NCBI GenBank assembly: GCA_002691835.1
Contig: NZJA01000055.1
Coordinates: 1-14,733, forward strand
Source: Planctomycetota bacterium
Lineage (GTDB): Bacteria > Planctomycetota > UBA8108 > UBA1146
Direction: 5' to 3'
Length of the DNA: 14,733 nucleotides
Shown here in pieces: positions 1-7,368 of the stretch. Position 1 is the first letter of the stretch, and each line of letters begins with the position of its first letter. Position numbers and translations under genes: made by a program. Below the pieces are notes generated by a model. The model did no database searches. It was not told the origin of the DNA and saw only the letters and a list, made by a program, of their open reading frames with translations.

Positions 1-2751
1 GGATCGGATCTTGAGATTTGTCAGGATTGCATCACGGTCGAGCATCCGGCACCAGTAGCAAGCTTCACGGCTTCAGCGACGTCGGGGGTCTACGATCTTC
101 CGGTTCAATTTGACAGTACTTCGACGGGACCGATTACGAGCCTTGTGTGGGATTTCGGAGACGGTTCGACATCCAATCGTCCGACCCCGAGTCATGTCTA
201 CACTGCCGCAGGTACTTACACTGTGACTCTGACTGTCACGGGACCCGGTGGTTCTGATACGGAAATCTGTCAGGACTGCATCGAGGTGGGTTATCCGGCA
301 CCAGTGGCCGCATTCACGTCATCGACAACTTCAGGAACCTATGATCTACCCGTTCAGTTTTCGAATACTTCAACCGGTGTGATCACAAGTCTTCTCTGGG
401 ATTTCGGAGATGGATCGACCTCGACTGAAGCGATGCCGAATCATACTTACACACAGGCCGGTACCTACACGGTGACCTTGACGGCAACGGGGCCCGGCGG
501 TTCTGACACGACGATTTGTCAGGATTGTATTCAGGTGGGATACCCTGCACCGTTGGCAAGCTTCACAGCATCCACGACTTCGGGTACCTGGGATCTTCCA
601 GTCCAATTTGAAAGTACTTCGACAGGGCCGATTACCAGTCTTCTGTGGGACTTCGGAGACGGAGCAACCTCTTCTGCTTCCTCACCGAATCACACCTACA
701 CGGAGGCGGGAAGTTATACGGTCACATTGACGGCGACAGGGCCAGGTGGCAGTGATACCGAGATTTGTCTCGATTGCATTATTGTCGCAGATCCGCCTCC
801 AGTTGCGGGCTTTACGTCCTCGACCAACTCGGGCACTTATGATCTTCCGGTTCAGTTCACCAGTACTTCGACAGGCCCCATCAGCAGCTTACTTTGGGAC
901 TTTGGTGATGGTGCGACTTCGACTCAGCAATCTCCGAGTCACACTTACACTGCAGCCGGTATTTACACCGTTTCATTGACCGTGACTGGTCCGGGGGGAA
1001 CGGATGCTGAAGTGTGCCAGAGTTGCATCACTGTGACTGATCCTGCACCGGTGGCCTCCTTCGATGTCTCAAGGAACTCTGGTGTGTATGACTTGTCAGT
1101 GGAGTTCACGAATACTTCGACAGGCCCGAGCACCAGTTTCTCTTGGAATTTCGGCGACGGATCAACTTCGACAGAAGAAAGCCCGAGCCATACCTACACG
1201 TCTGCAGGGTTCTTCACAGTCACCCTGACTGTGACAGGTCCCGGTGGAACCGATACGGTAGTCTGTGGAAGCTGTATTGCAGTGGCTTCCCCGCCGCCGA
1301 GTGCCAACTTCACGGTATCGACGAATTCCGGTGCATGGAACTTGCCGGTTCAGTTTTTGAACCAGTCGACGGGACCGATTTCGGGTTACCTGTGGAATTT
1401 CGGAGATGGAAATACTTCAACAGAATCCGATCCCCAGCACATTTACACATCGCCAGGAACTTATGTGGTTTCTCTCACGGTAAACGGGCCGGGTGGAAGT
1501 GATACCCATGTGTGCAGCAGTTGTATTACCGTGACGGATCCTGCTCCAGTTGCTGACTTTAACATCTCAGCCAACAGTGCAGTGATCGGTATACCGCTGA
1601 CATTCACTGATCTTTCAACAGGTCCAATCAGTTCGTACTTGTGGAGCTTTGGAGATGGTGCAACATCGACACTTGCTCAGCCACTTCACGCCTATAGCAG
1701 TGCGGGTAACTACACCGTGACATTGACGGTGACGGGGCCAGGTGGATCCGATACCCAAATCTGTACAGATTGTGTCACGATTCAGGAACTGCCTCCGGTC
1801 GCCAATTTCGCAGCTTCTCCGTTGGGCGGAATTTACGAAATGACGATTGGGTTCACAGATCTTTCAACGGGAGTGATTGACTCCTGGTTATGGGATTTTG
1901 GAGATGGATCGACATCGACTGAACAGAGTCCTTCTCATGCCTACCTAACTTCCGGCAACTACGATGTTTCTCTGACCGTAACGGGTCCGGGTGGTTCAGA
2001 CGTCAAAACCTGTTTGGGCTGTGCAGAAGTTCAGGCTCCACCTCCGATTGCCAATATGCAGATCGATACCATTGTTGGTGAGGCTCCTCTGACGGTTAAC
2101 TTCAGTGATGCGTCTCAGGGTGAAGCTACTTTCTGGTTCTGGAACTTTGGTGACGGCGGAATTTCGGTTCTGCAAAACCCAACTCATGTCTTCATGAATC
2201 CCGGAAACTACACAGTCACGCTGGTCGTGACGGGACCTGCTGGAAACGACACGGTTACCTGTCCGGCCTGCATCACAGTGACAGAAGCTCCGCCCTTCCG
2301 ATTAGAAGGTTCAGAGGCTTCTGTGCCAGTCGGTGCCACCACGGATGTCAGCATCAGGCTGGATCACAACAGTCCTGGCGCTGGGGTTCAGGCATGGAGT
2401 TATGGCCTTTGTCATGATGAGCTCGCTCTGGATTGTCTCAATGCCGATACCGGCTCTGGTTTAACGATCATAAATAATGGCGAGGCTCCTGATTTTGAAA
2501 TTACTCAGGTTCACGATGGCGGATTCACCGCAGGTGTCGTCATCAGTTTCACTTCAAGTTTCAGCTTGCCAGTCACCAATGATCTCGAAATCAATGTGGT
2601 GACCTATTCAGGATTGCAAGAAGGAGAAACTTCCCTGGAGTTCTGTAACACGCTTGGGACACCCGCTATCGAAATAGTGGTGGTGGCAGACACCATTTCC
2701 CACGCACCAGTGACAGTTCCGATTCCGGTGACGGTGACACCGGCACCCTAA
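1..2751 (+). CDS. PKD-repeat secreted/surface protein, 3' part (5' end outside window)
   Basis: The frame is open from base 1, so the gene begins upstream; the ATG at 145 lies inside a repeat and is not a start. It ends at TAA 2749-2751. After a partial unit (1-45), nine units of exactly 83 residues (249 bases) run from 46 to 2286. Each has the PKD core: a W-[DNS]-F-G-D-G turn at unit residues 35-40, then H-x-Y/F, then a TVTLTVTGPGGSD-like strand. PKD domains are Ig-like beta-sandwiches that act as spacers or binding modules in extracellular proteins. Unusually, every unit has Cys at unit residues 75 and 78 (C-x2-C). Residues encoded by 2287-2748 form a different beta-rich domain with three Cys and a Pro/Val/Thr-rich tail. 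No C-terminal membrane anchor or sorting motif is evident. Signal peptide and any enzymatic domain would lie upstream and cannot be seen. Extracellular location is inferred from the domain type. Confidence 0.93.
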   Translation, partial: GSDLEICQDCITVEHPAPVASFTASATSGVYDLPVQFDSTSTGPITSLVWDFGDGSTSNRPTPSHVYTAAGTYTVTLTVTGPGGSDTEICQDCIEVGYPAPVAAFTSSTTSGTYDLPVQFSNTSTGVITSLLWDFGDGSTSTEAMPNHTYTQAGTYTVTLTATGPGGSDTTICQDCIQVGYPAPLASFTASTTSGTWDLPVQFESTSTGPITSLLWDFGDGATSSASSPNHTYTEAGSYTVTLTATGPGGSDTEICLDCIIVADPPPVAGFTSSTNSGTYDLPVQFTSTSTGPISSLLWDFGDGATSTQQSPSHTYTAAGIYTVSLTVTGPGGTDAEVCQSCITVTDPAPVASFDVSRNSGVYDLSVEFTNTSTGPSTSFSWNFGDGSTSTEESPSHTYTSAGFFTVTLTVTGPGGTDTVVCGSCIAVASPPPSANFTVSTNSGAWNLPVQFLNQSTGPISGYLWNFGDGNTSTESDPQHIYTSPGTYVVSLTVNGPGGSDTHVCSSCITVTDPAPVADFNISANSAVIGIPLTFTDLSTGPISSYLWSFGDGATSTLAQPLHAYSSAGNYTVTLTVTGPGGSDTQICTDCVTIQELPPVANFAASPLGGIYEMTIGFTDLSTGVIDSWLWDFGDGSTSTEQSPSHAYLTSGNYDVSLTVTGPGGSDVKTCLGCAEVQAPPPIANMQIDTIVGEAPLTVNFSDASQGEATFWFWNFGDGGISVLQNPTHVFMNPGNYTVTLVVTGPAGNDTVTCPACITVTEAPPFRLEGSEASVPVGATTDVSIRLDHNSPGAGVQAWSYGLCHDELALDCLNADTGSGLTIINNGEAPDFEITQVHDGGFTAGVVISFTSSFSLPVTNDLEINVVTYSGLQEGETSLEFCNTLGTPAIEIVVVADTISHAPVTVPIPVTVTPAP
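46..2286 (+). repeat. Nine in-phase 249-bp tandem coding repeats (PKD units)
   Basis: Unit boundaries, set at the first residue of the [PL]-[AP]-P motif, fall at 46, 295, 544, 793, 1042, 1291, 1540, 1789 and 2038, ending at 2286. No unit gains or loses a codon. Units 1-4 are the most alike; units 7-9 are more diverged (unit 8 begins Leu-Pro-Pro, unit 9 has lost the STSTG segment). Bases 1-45 are the end of one more unit, so the array continues out of the window. This is a coding repeat and not a CRISPR or satellite. Confidence 0.95.
2287..2748 (+). other. C-terminal beta-rich domain of the PKD protein
   Basis: These 154 residues follow the last PKD unit and do not repeat it. They open with a segment like cohesin-type beta-sandwiches (SVPVGATTDVSIRLDHN) and contain Y-G-L-C-H-D, a second Cys ten residues on average further along (DCLNAD) and a late FCNTLG. 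I recall similar W-S-Y-G-x-C-H-D domains at the ends of large extracellular proteins of uncultured bacteria, but cannot confirm this here. The tail is rich in Pro, Val and Thr. A role in attachment or assembly is only a guess. Confidence 0.5.
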
Positions 2752-2780
2752 TAATTGATCTCATGGACGGCCCACCCTAT

Positions 2781-2816
2781 CCCTCGTGAGCGGTTGCTCA
2801 CGGGGGGCTTTTTTTT
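2781..2816 (+). terminator. Intrinsic terminator of the PKD-protein gene
   Basis: An 11-bp stem (2781-2791 with 2796-2806, one T-G pair) has a GGTT loop (2792-2795), and GC then eight T follow (2809-2816). It starts 29 bases after the PKD stop codon and has the full form of a Rho-independent terminator for the + strand. On the - strand the stem is not followed by a U run, so it should act in one direction only. Its T run overlaps the stop codon of the convergent SEC-C gene (2815-2817). Confidence 0.93.
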
Positions 2817-3291
2817 AATCGTCCAAAAGGTTGAGGCAGCACTTCTTATACTTTTTGCCACTTCCACAGGGGCAGGGATCATTTCGGCCGATTTTTGCAG
2901 CGGCTCTTTTCAGGGATGGGGTTTTTCCATCACAGAGTTGTTGGAATTCTGGGGTCAGTGCATGAATCAATGCACTCAAACCTTGTGCATCCGCAAGTCT
3001 TCCCCTTTGTCCAAGATCTTCCAGAAACAGGCGCAGGATTTGAGGGATCTCTGTCTTGATGGTTGGGGGAAGATCGAGCGGGGGGATTCCTTCGAGGAAG
3101 CTTCTGCGGATGCCCTCTTCCCCGATCTGATCAGGGGAAGTGCCCTGATGTTCACATGCATTGGCAAGAAAACTTTTGAGAATCGTGGAGGCATGAGGAG
3201 CCAGTGTTGAAGAGACATTTTGTCCGGCATCATCGATGAGGAAATCGGAGACCCAATTTCCCAGTTGTTCATCAAGCCAGCGGTTGTCCAA
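2815..3291 (-). CDS. SEC-C motif (zinc-binding) small protein
   Basis: 158 residues. The C-terminus carries the SEC-C signature at residues 136-152 ([17 protein letters not shown]), with C140-x-C142-x8-C151-C152 as zinc ligands. The same motif ends SecA, where it binds zinc and SecB, and it occurs in many small proteins of unknown role. Residues 1-130 look mostly helical and I do not recognise them. The reading frame opens at TTG 3289-3291, two bases after the mnmA stop (3294-3296), with AAGG about 8 bases upstream and no ATG or GTG early in the frame. The TTG start and coupling to mnmA are therefore likely. Same operon as mnmA; a functional link is not shown. Stop TAA at 2815-2817. Confidence 0.85.
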   Translation of the reverse strand: MDNRWLDEQLGNWVSDFLIDDAGQNVSSTLAPHASTILKSFLANACEHQGTSPDQIGEEGIRRSFLEGIPPLDLPPTIKTEIPQILRLFLEDLGQRGRLADAQGLSALIHALTPEFQQLCDGKTPSLKRAAAKIGRNDPCPCGSGKKYKKCCLNLLDD

Positions 3292-3293
3292 AA

Positions 3294-4373
3294 TCAGGCC
3301 TTTTCGATCCAGCCGCCGCCAAGCACGGTATCTCCGGAATAGAGGGCCGCAACCTGACCTGAGGCGATGGCAAATAGCGGTTTCTCAAGGATCACCTCAA
3401 GCCAATCCTCTTCAACCCCATCCACCGTGTGTTGTCGGATTGTGCAAGATTGGGGTTGCCCGCCGTGTCGGATTTGCACCGAGCAATCGAAAGGGAGACG
3501 CGGAATCTCAGGTAAGAGCCAGTTCATTTCAGAAACAAAAAAGCGATCCTCCATCAACGAGTCACGGGTTCCGAGGACGACTTGATTTGTCTTTCGATCT
3601 GTTTTGACGACATATTTCGGCTCTGTCGCTGCGACACCTAATCCGCGCCGCTGGCCGACAGTGTAGGCCGCATAGCCCTCATGAGTTCCCAGTTTATCGC
3701 CGGATTCATCCACGATGTCTCCCTCGACAAGGCTCTCGGGAGCTTGCTGGCGAATGACTCTGCGGTAATCGTTGGCCGGGACGAAGCAGATCTCCTGACT
3801 CTCGGCCTTATCGACAACGGGCAGATGCCCGATACCTGCTTTTTCACGGACTTCCTGTTTGCGCAGGTTTCCGACTGGGAAGATACATTCCTTCAGAACA
3901 GAGTAGGGGATGGTGGCCAGGAAGTAGGATTGATCCTTGTCTCCATCCACTCCCCGAGCCAGGCGCGGACCATCCGCTTCTTCCTGAATTCGGGCGTAGT
4001 GCCCTGTCGCGACATACTCTGCGCCTAATTCTTTGGCCAGATCATGGAAGACATCAAATTTAATCCATTGATTACAACGGGCGCAGGGATTGGGAGTTCT
4101 GCCATCGCGGTATTCGTCGACGAAGTAATCGATGATTCGGCGGAAACGTTCGGCATAGTTGAAGGAGTAAAACGGGATATCGAGACGGTCTGCGACTCGA
4201 CGTGCATCGATGGCGTCTTCGACCGTACAGCAGGCTTTGCTCTTTTCAGCAGCATGGCCTCCATCCCCAAGGCGGAGGAATGCTCCGATCACTTCGTGAC
4301 CTTCTGCCTGAAGCATTTGTGCAGCGACACTGGAGTCGACTCCGCCGCTCATCGCCATCAACACCTTGGCCAC
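3294..4373 (-). CDS. mnmA: tRNA-specific 2-thiouridylase MnmA
   Basis: 359 residues, the normal length for MnmA. The enzyme activates U34 of tRNA-Lys, -Glu and -Gln with ATP and transfers persulfide sulfur to make 2-thiouridine in the cytoplasm. The PP-loop ATP pyrophosphatase motif SGGVDSS is at residues 9-15. The catalytic cysteine is C97 in [14 protein letters not shown], and the second catalytic cysteine is C196 in [15 protein letters not shown] (123-129) and the [10 protein letters not shown] segment are also family hallmarks. I chose GTG 4371-4373 because AGGAG (4381-4385) sits 7 bases upstream and MnmA proteins usually begin just before the PP-loop. A TTG at 4389-4391 would add six residues but has no such site. 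The first gene of a pair with the SEC-C gene; divergent from the acyl-CoA dehydrogenase. Confidence 0.96.
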   Translation of the reverse strand: MAKVLMAMSGGVDSSVAAQMLQAEGHEVIGAFLRLGDGGHAAEKSKACCTVEDAIDARRVADRLDIPFYSFNYAERFRRIIDYFVDEYRDGRTPNPCARCNQWIKFDVFHDLAKELGAEYVATGHYARIQEEADGPRLARGVDGDKDQSYFLATIPYSVLKECIFPVGNLRKQEVREKAGIGHLPVVDKAESQEICFVPANDYRRVIRQQAPESLVEGDIVDESGDKLGTHEGYAAYTVGQRRGLGVAATEPKYVVKTDRKTNQVVLGTRDSLMEDRFFVSEMNWLLPEIPRLPFDCSVQIRHGGQPQSCTIRQHTVDGVEEDWLEVILEKPLFAIASGQVAALYSGDTVLGGGWIEKA

Positions 4374-4380
4374 AGGATCA

Positions 4381-4385
4381 CTCCT
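4381..4385 (-). promoter_or_regulatory. Shine-Dalgarno site that decides the mnmA start
   Basis: AGGAG on the - strand lies 7 bases upstream of GTG 4371-4373. It falls inside the alternative TTG-initiated extension, which argues for the shorter protein. Confidence 0.7.
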
Positions 4386-4426
4386 CTTCAAAAAAACATT
4401 CGATTCAAAGCTGGAAAACGATCTCT

Positions 4427-4448
4427 CCCCGAATTTGATCCTTCGGGG
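4427..4448. other. Perfect 7-bp inverted repeat in the mnmA/acyl-CoA dehydrogenase intergenic region
   Basis: CCCCGAA (4427-4433) and TTCGGGG (4442-4448) are exact complements around an 8-base loop. No T run follows on either strand, so it is not an intrinsic terminator. It lies 53 bases upstream of the mnmA start and 143 bases upstream of the dehydrogenase start. It could be a 5'-UTR hairpin or an operator, or chance. The rest of the 218-base intergenic region holds no convincing sigma-70 promoter that I can see. Confidence 0.35.
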
Positions 4449-4591
4449 CCAGATCTCGTACCTTCAGCCGGAAAGGGCTTGTCGGCTTTCCTTGCATCTT
4501 CATGCGGTAAACGACAAATTAGCTCCTACAAGGTACCCGGGATTCGGGAGGCTGTCTGCCTTTCCCATTCCCACTGCCAGAAAGGGCCTCC

Positions 4592-5734
4592 ATGGTCTCC
4601 TTTGCCCTCTCCGAAGAACAGCAGATGCTCGAAGCGATGACTCGCGAGTTCGTCGCCAATGAAGTGATTCCACAAGCGGAGCATCACGACCGCGATGGCC
4701 TTTATCCCACGGAAGTGGCAGCCAAGGCCTTTGAACTGGGTTTGATGAATATCACGATTCCCGATGCCTATGGCGGGGGAGATCTGGGCCATATGGAAGA
4801 GGCGATCATCACCGAAGAGATCGCCTACGGCTGCGCCGGAATGGCGATCAGTATGACCGTCAACAATCTCTCCTCCGTACCGATCCAGATTGGCGGTACG
4901 GAAGAGCAGAAGCAGAAGTGGCTCGGCATGCTCACTGAGGAGCACTGCACCGCCTCTTACTGCCTCTCCGAGCCGGACGCCGGCAGCGATGCCGCCGGTC
5001 TGCGGACCACCGCTGTTTTGCAGGGAGATCACTACGTCCTCAACGGCACCAAGGCCTGGGTCTCCGGCGGAGCCTACGCCCGATTCTTCACCCTGTTCGC
5101 CACCACCGATCCTGGCAGTGGCTACGAGGGCATTACCTGTTTCGTCATCCCTGCGGATGCGGACGGCATCGAGATCGGCAAGAAGGAAGACATGATGGGC
5201 CAGCGCGCCTCCAACACCGTCTTCATCAACTTTCAGGATGTCAAAGTCCCCGTCGAGAACCGCATCGGCGATGAAGGCAAGGGCTTCCAGATCGCCATGA
5301 AGACCTTTGATCGCACCCGTCCTGGTGTGGCCGCTGCCGCCGTCGGTATCGGCCGCCGAGCTCTTGAAGAGTCGGTGCGCTACGCTCAGGAGCGAAAAGC
5401 TTTCGGCAAGCCCATCGCCCGCCAGCAGGCGATCCAGTTCATGCTCGCCGATATGGCCCGGGATGTGGAAGCGGCCCGACTGCTCACCTACCAGTCCGCA
5501 TGGATGATCGATCAGGGCACCCGCAACACCAAGCAGTGCTCGATGGCCAAGTGCTTCGCCGGCGATATGGCGATGCGGGTCTCCACCGATGCGGTGCAGG
5601 TCTTCGGCGGCTACGGTTACTCCAAGGAGTACCCGGTCGAGAAACTGATGCGCGATGCCAAAGTGATGCAGATTTACGAAGGCACCAACCAGATCCAGCG
5701 CATCATCATCGCCCGCCACCTGCTGGAGGGCTGA
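4592..5734 (+). CDS. Acyl-CoA dehydrogenase, medium-chain (MCAD-like) type
   Basis: 380 residues, full family length. This flavoenzyme makes trans-2-enoyl-CoA from acyl-CoA in the first step of fatty-acid beta-oxidation, passing electrons to electron-transfer flavoprotein. Residues 124-133 (CLSEPDAGSD) and W156-V-S-G-G form the FAD-side motifs. The segment FDRTRPGVAAAAVGIGRRAL (239-258), FGGYGY (338-343) and EYPVEKLMRDAK follow MCAD closely. The catalytic base is E363 in IYEGTNQIQR, the position used by short/medium-chain and not isovaleryl or long-chain enzymes. ATG 4592 is preceded by AAAGGG (4581-4586) at suitable spacing. Sits alone on the + strand, without neighbouring ETF or thiolase genes. 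Chain-length preference is inferred from similarity only. Base composition is GC-richer than the flanking PKD gene. Confidence 0.95.
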   Translation: MVSFALSEEQQMLEAMTREFVANEVIPQAEHHDRDGLYPTEVAAKAFELGLMNITIPDAYGGGDLGHMEEAIITEEIAYGCAGMAISMTVNNLSSVPIQIGGTEEQKQKWLGMLTEEHCTASYCLSEPDAGSDAAGLRTTAVLQGDHYVLNGTKAWVSGGAYARFFTLFATTDPGSGYEGITCFVIPADADGIEIGKKEDMMGQRASNTVFINFQDVKVPVENRIGDEGKGFQIAMKTFDRTRPGVAAAAVGIGRRALEESVRYAQERKAFGKPIARQQAIQFMLADMARDVEAARLLTYQSAWMIDQGTRNTKQCSMAKCFAGDMAMRVSTDAVQVFGGYGYSKEYPVEKLMRDAKVMQIYEGTNQIQRIIIARHLLEG

Positions 5735-5735
5735 T

Positions 5736-7238
5736 TCAGTCCGAAGAAATTCCCCACAGTGGCAGGACGAAGTCGGCGGCACTTTTGCCGGCCTGGGCCT
5801 GTTCGAAGTGGTGGCGAATCTTCTTCGCGACCAGATCGTTGTTCAGGAACGGCATGCCAAGGCAGTCCCAGAACTGGTGGTGCACACCCCCGGGGAAAGT
5901 GCGGCAGAAGGTCGTGAAATCGTCTGCGTGTCCCTGGAAGTAGTCATCGAGATCATTGGCCCAGTACTCTTCTGTGGGAACTTCGTCCACATCCGCTTCC
6001 ATAAACTGCAACCGGCGGAAGTTGGCCACGTAATCGCGGGGCTTCCATTGGGATGAATCGCCATAGCGGATGCGTACGCGGATCTCACCTTGGCCCGCCG
6101 ACAGGCGATGCTCGACGGGTGGCTGGCGCTGACCGATGAGATAGGGCAGGTAACGTTCCTGCAACGATTGCAAGATGGCTTCGTGCTGGGCGTCGGTATC
6201 CCGCTGACCTTCGCGCAGGGGAGCGATGGGAAAGTTGGCCACCAAATCAATGTTGCCATCGAAGGCCCGGTCCACCTCTGTGTCGAGAAGTTCGAGGCCG
6301 GCGAGGCGATCACGGATGGCGATCTGCCCATCCCGAATCGTCAGTTCTTCACCGGCGTGAACTGCAGATACCGTCACCGGCATGCCCTCGCGATTGGCGG
6401 TTTCCTGTTCGAGACGCGCCCGATCCTCGAGCGTCAGCGGGAACATGACCTTATTCCAAGGTTCGGGAATCTCGTGGGGAAGACCGATCCCCTGACCGAT
6501 GATCAGACGGACGGTTCCGGGGGTGGTCCACGCACAGTTCTCACTGCCGTTGGCGGCCATCTGTGAGTCGGCGTGATGGGCCAACTGCTGCCTTTGAAGG
6601 GCGACTGCTTCCATCCGTTCATCCCGGTTCAGCGCGTCGATACTCTCCATCGAGGCTTCCAGCTCATTGCGGGTGGTCAGGAAGACCCGCTGCTCCGGTC
6701 CGGCCTGGCCGAGGACCTGTGCCACCAGTTCCCGAATCTCCGGATCTTCATTGGGCAACAGGGCATCCGCCTCGGAGAGGATCGCCTCACGGCCATTGCT
6801 GACCAGCAGAATCATGCAGTCATCTTCGTTGCTGGCCTCGGGGGCCAGGTTGAAGAAGGCCTGCATCTGCAGACCTTTCCACTCGATGGGCTCCTCCTGC
6901 GTCATGAATTGTAACGGCCAATCGGGCAGGTACTCGCGGAAGACATCCTCCAGATAGGCGAGGCTGATGGGCAGAAAAAGATTGGTTCCTGCAGGAAAGT
7001 TTTGTTTCAGGCTCAGCAGCGAATAAGGACACAAGTGGTCAGTGTGGGCATGGGAGATCCAGATGGCATCGACGGTGCCAAGCTGCGCCCAGTTCGCACG
7101 GACACGCGGAAAACGGCCACCGACATCCCCGACCACATGATCGTCGAGCCACGGATCGGCCAAAATCCGTACCGGCTCACCGGATGAATTTTCCATTTCA
7201 AGAATGAAACAGGAGTGTCCCAAAGCCTGAATCTTCAT
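5736..7238 (-). CDS. MBL-fold metallo-hydrolase with long uncharacterised C-terminal half
   Basis: 500 residues. The N-terminus has the metallo-beta-lactamase fold: LGHSCFILE at 6-14, ADPWLDD at 27-33, and the metal motif H63-A-H65-T-D67-H68. Arrangement and the later EDDCMILLVSNGREAILSEAD region (about 137-157) recall the large MBL proteins related to UlaG and CMP-N-acetylneuraminate hydroxylase, but this likeness is weak and the substrate is unknown. I see no clear partner for the usual downstream metal-binding His. Residues from about 200 to 500 are acidic and not recognised; they contain PWNKVMFPLT, NIDLVANFPIAPLR and GGVHHQFWDCLGMP. ATG 7236-7238 follows AGGTGG at 6 bases; an upstream TTG at 7280 would add 14 residues without a ribosome site. 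Cytoplasmic by lack of a signal peptide. Ends one base from the convergent dehydrogenase. Confidence 0.85.
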   Translation of the reverse strand: MKIQALGHSCFILEMENSSGEPVRILADPWLDDHVVGDVGGRFPRVRANWAQLGTVDAIWISHAHTDHLCPYSLLSLKQNFPAGTNLFLPISLAYLEDVFREYLPDWPLQFMTQEEPIEWKGLQMQAFFNLAPEASNEDDCMILLVSNGREAILSEADALLPNEDPEIRELVAQVLGQAGPEQRVFLTTRNELEASMESIDALNRDERMEAVALQRQQLAHHADSQMAANGSENCAWTTPGTVRLIIGQGIGLPHEIPEPWNKVMFPLTLEDRARLEQETANREGMPVTVSAVHAGEELTIRDGQIAIRDRLAGLELLDTEVDRAFDGNIDLVANFPIAPLREGQRDTDAQHEAILQSLQERYLPYLIGQRQPPVEHRLSAGQGEIRVRIRYGDSSQWKPRDYVANFRRLQFMEADVDEVPTEEYWANDLDDYFQGHADDFTTFCRTFPGGVHHQFWDCLGMPFLNNDLVAKKIRHHFEQAQAGKSAADFVLPLWGISSD

Positions 7239-7281
7239 TGCAAACCACCTTCCCCTGAAATCTTCCTGATATGAATGCAAA

Positions 7282-7309
7282 GTTATCCGAAGGAGGCCTG
7301 TTTCGCCAA
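7282..7309 (-). promoter_or_regulatory. Possible sigma-70 promoter of the MBL gene
   Basis: On the - strand TTGGCG (7304-7309) and GATAAC (7282-7287) are 16 bases apart, four of six matches each. The predicted start would give a leader of about 37 bases before ATG 7238. It lies in the 130-base gap (7239-7368) behind the DUF503 gene. No terminator is visible there, so read-through from the kinase operon is also possible. Confidence 0.35.
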
Positions 7310-7368
7310 GGGAGGTTGGCTCAATTTGCAGAGATTCGCAGGGATCTCCACCTCAGGGGGACAGGAGT

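Noticed and set aside
46..2286. CxxC motifs as cytochrome c haem sites; periodic repeats as CRISPR
   Set aside because: No His follows any CxxC, and the repeats are continuous coding sequence without spacers.
4526..5782. 418-codon open frame antisense to the acyl-CoA dehydrogenase
   Set aside because: Shadow of a GC-rich gene with a clear family match on the other strand. The antisense product is rich in His, Gly and Asp and shows no domain.
5500..6566. Open frames on + strand overlapping the end of the dehydrogenase and the MBL gene
   Set aside because: They lie antisense to, or in another frame of, well-supported genes and show no motif or ribosome site.
7318..7329. Sigma-54-like promoter (TTGGC...TTTGCA) on + strand
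   Set aside because: The GG and GC elements are 8 bases apart where 10 are required, and no + strand gene follows.
7239..7368. Terminator between DUF503 and the MBL gene
   Set aside because: Only short imperfect pairings (5 bp) and no T run on the - strand.
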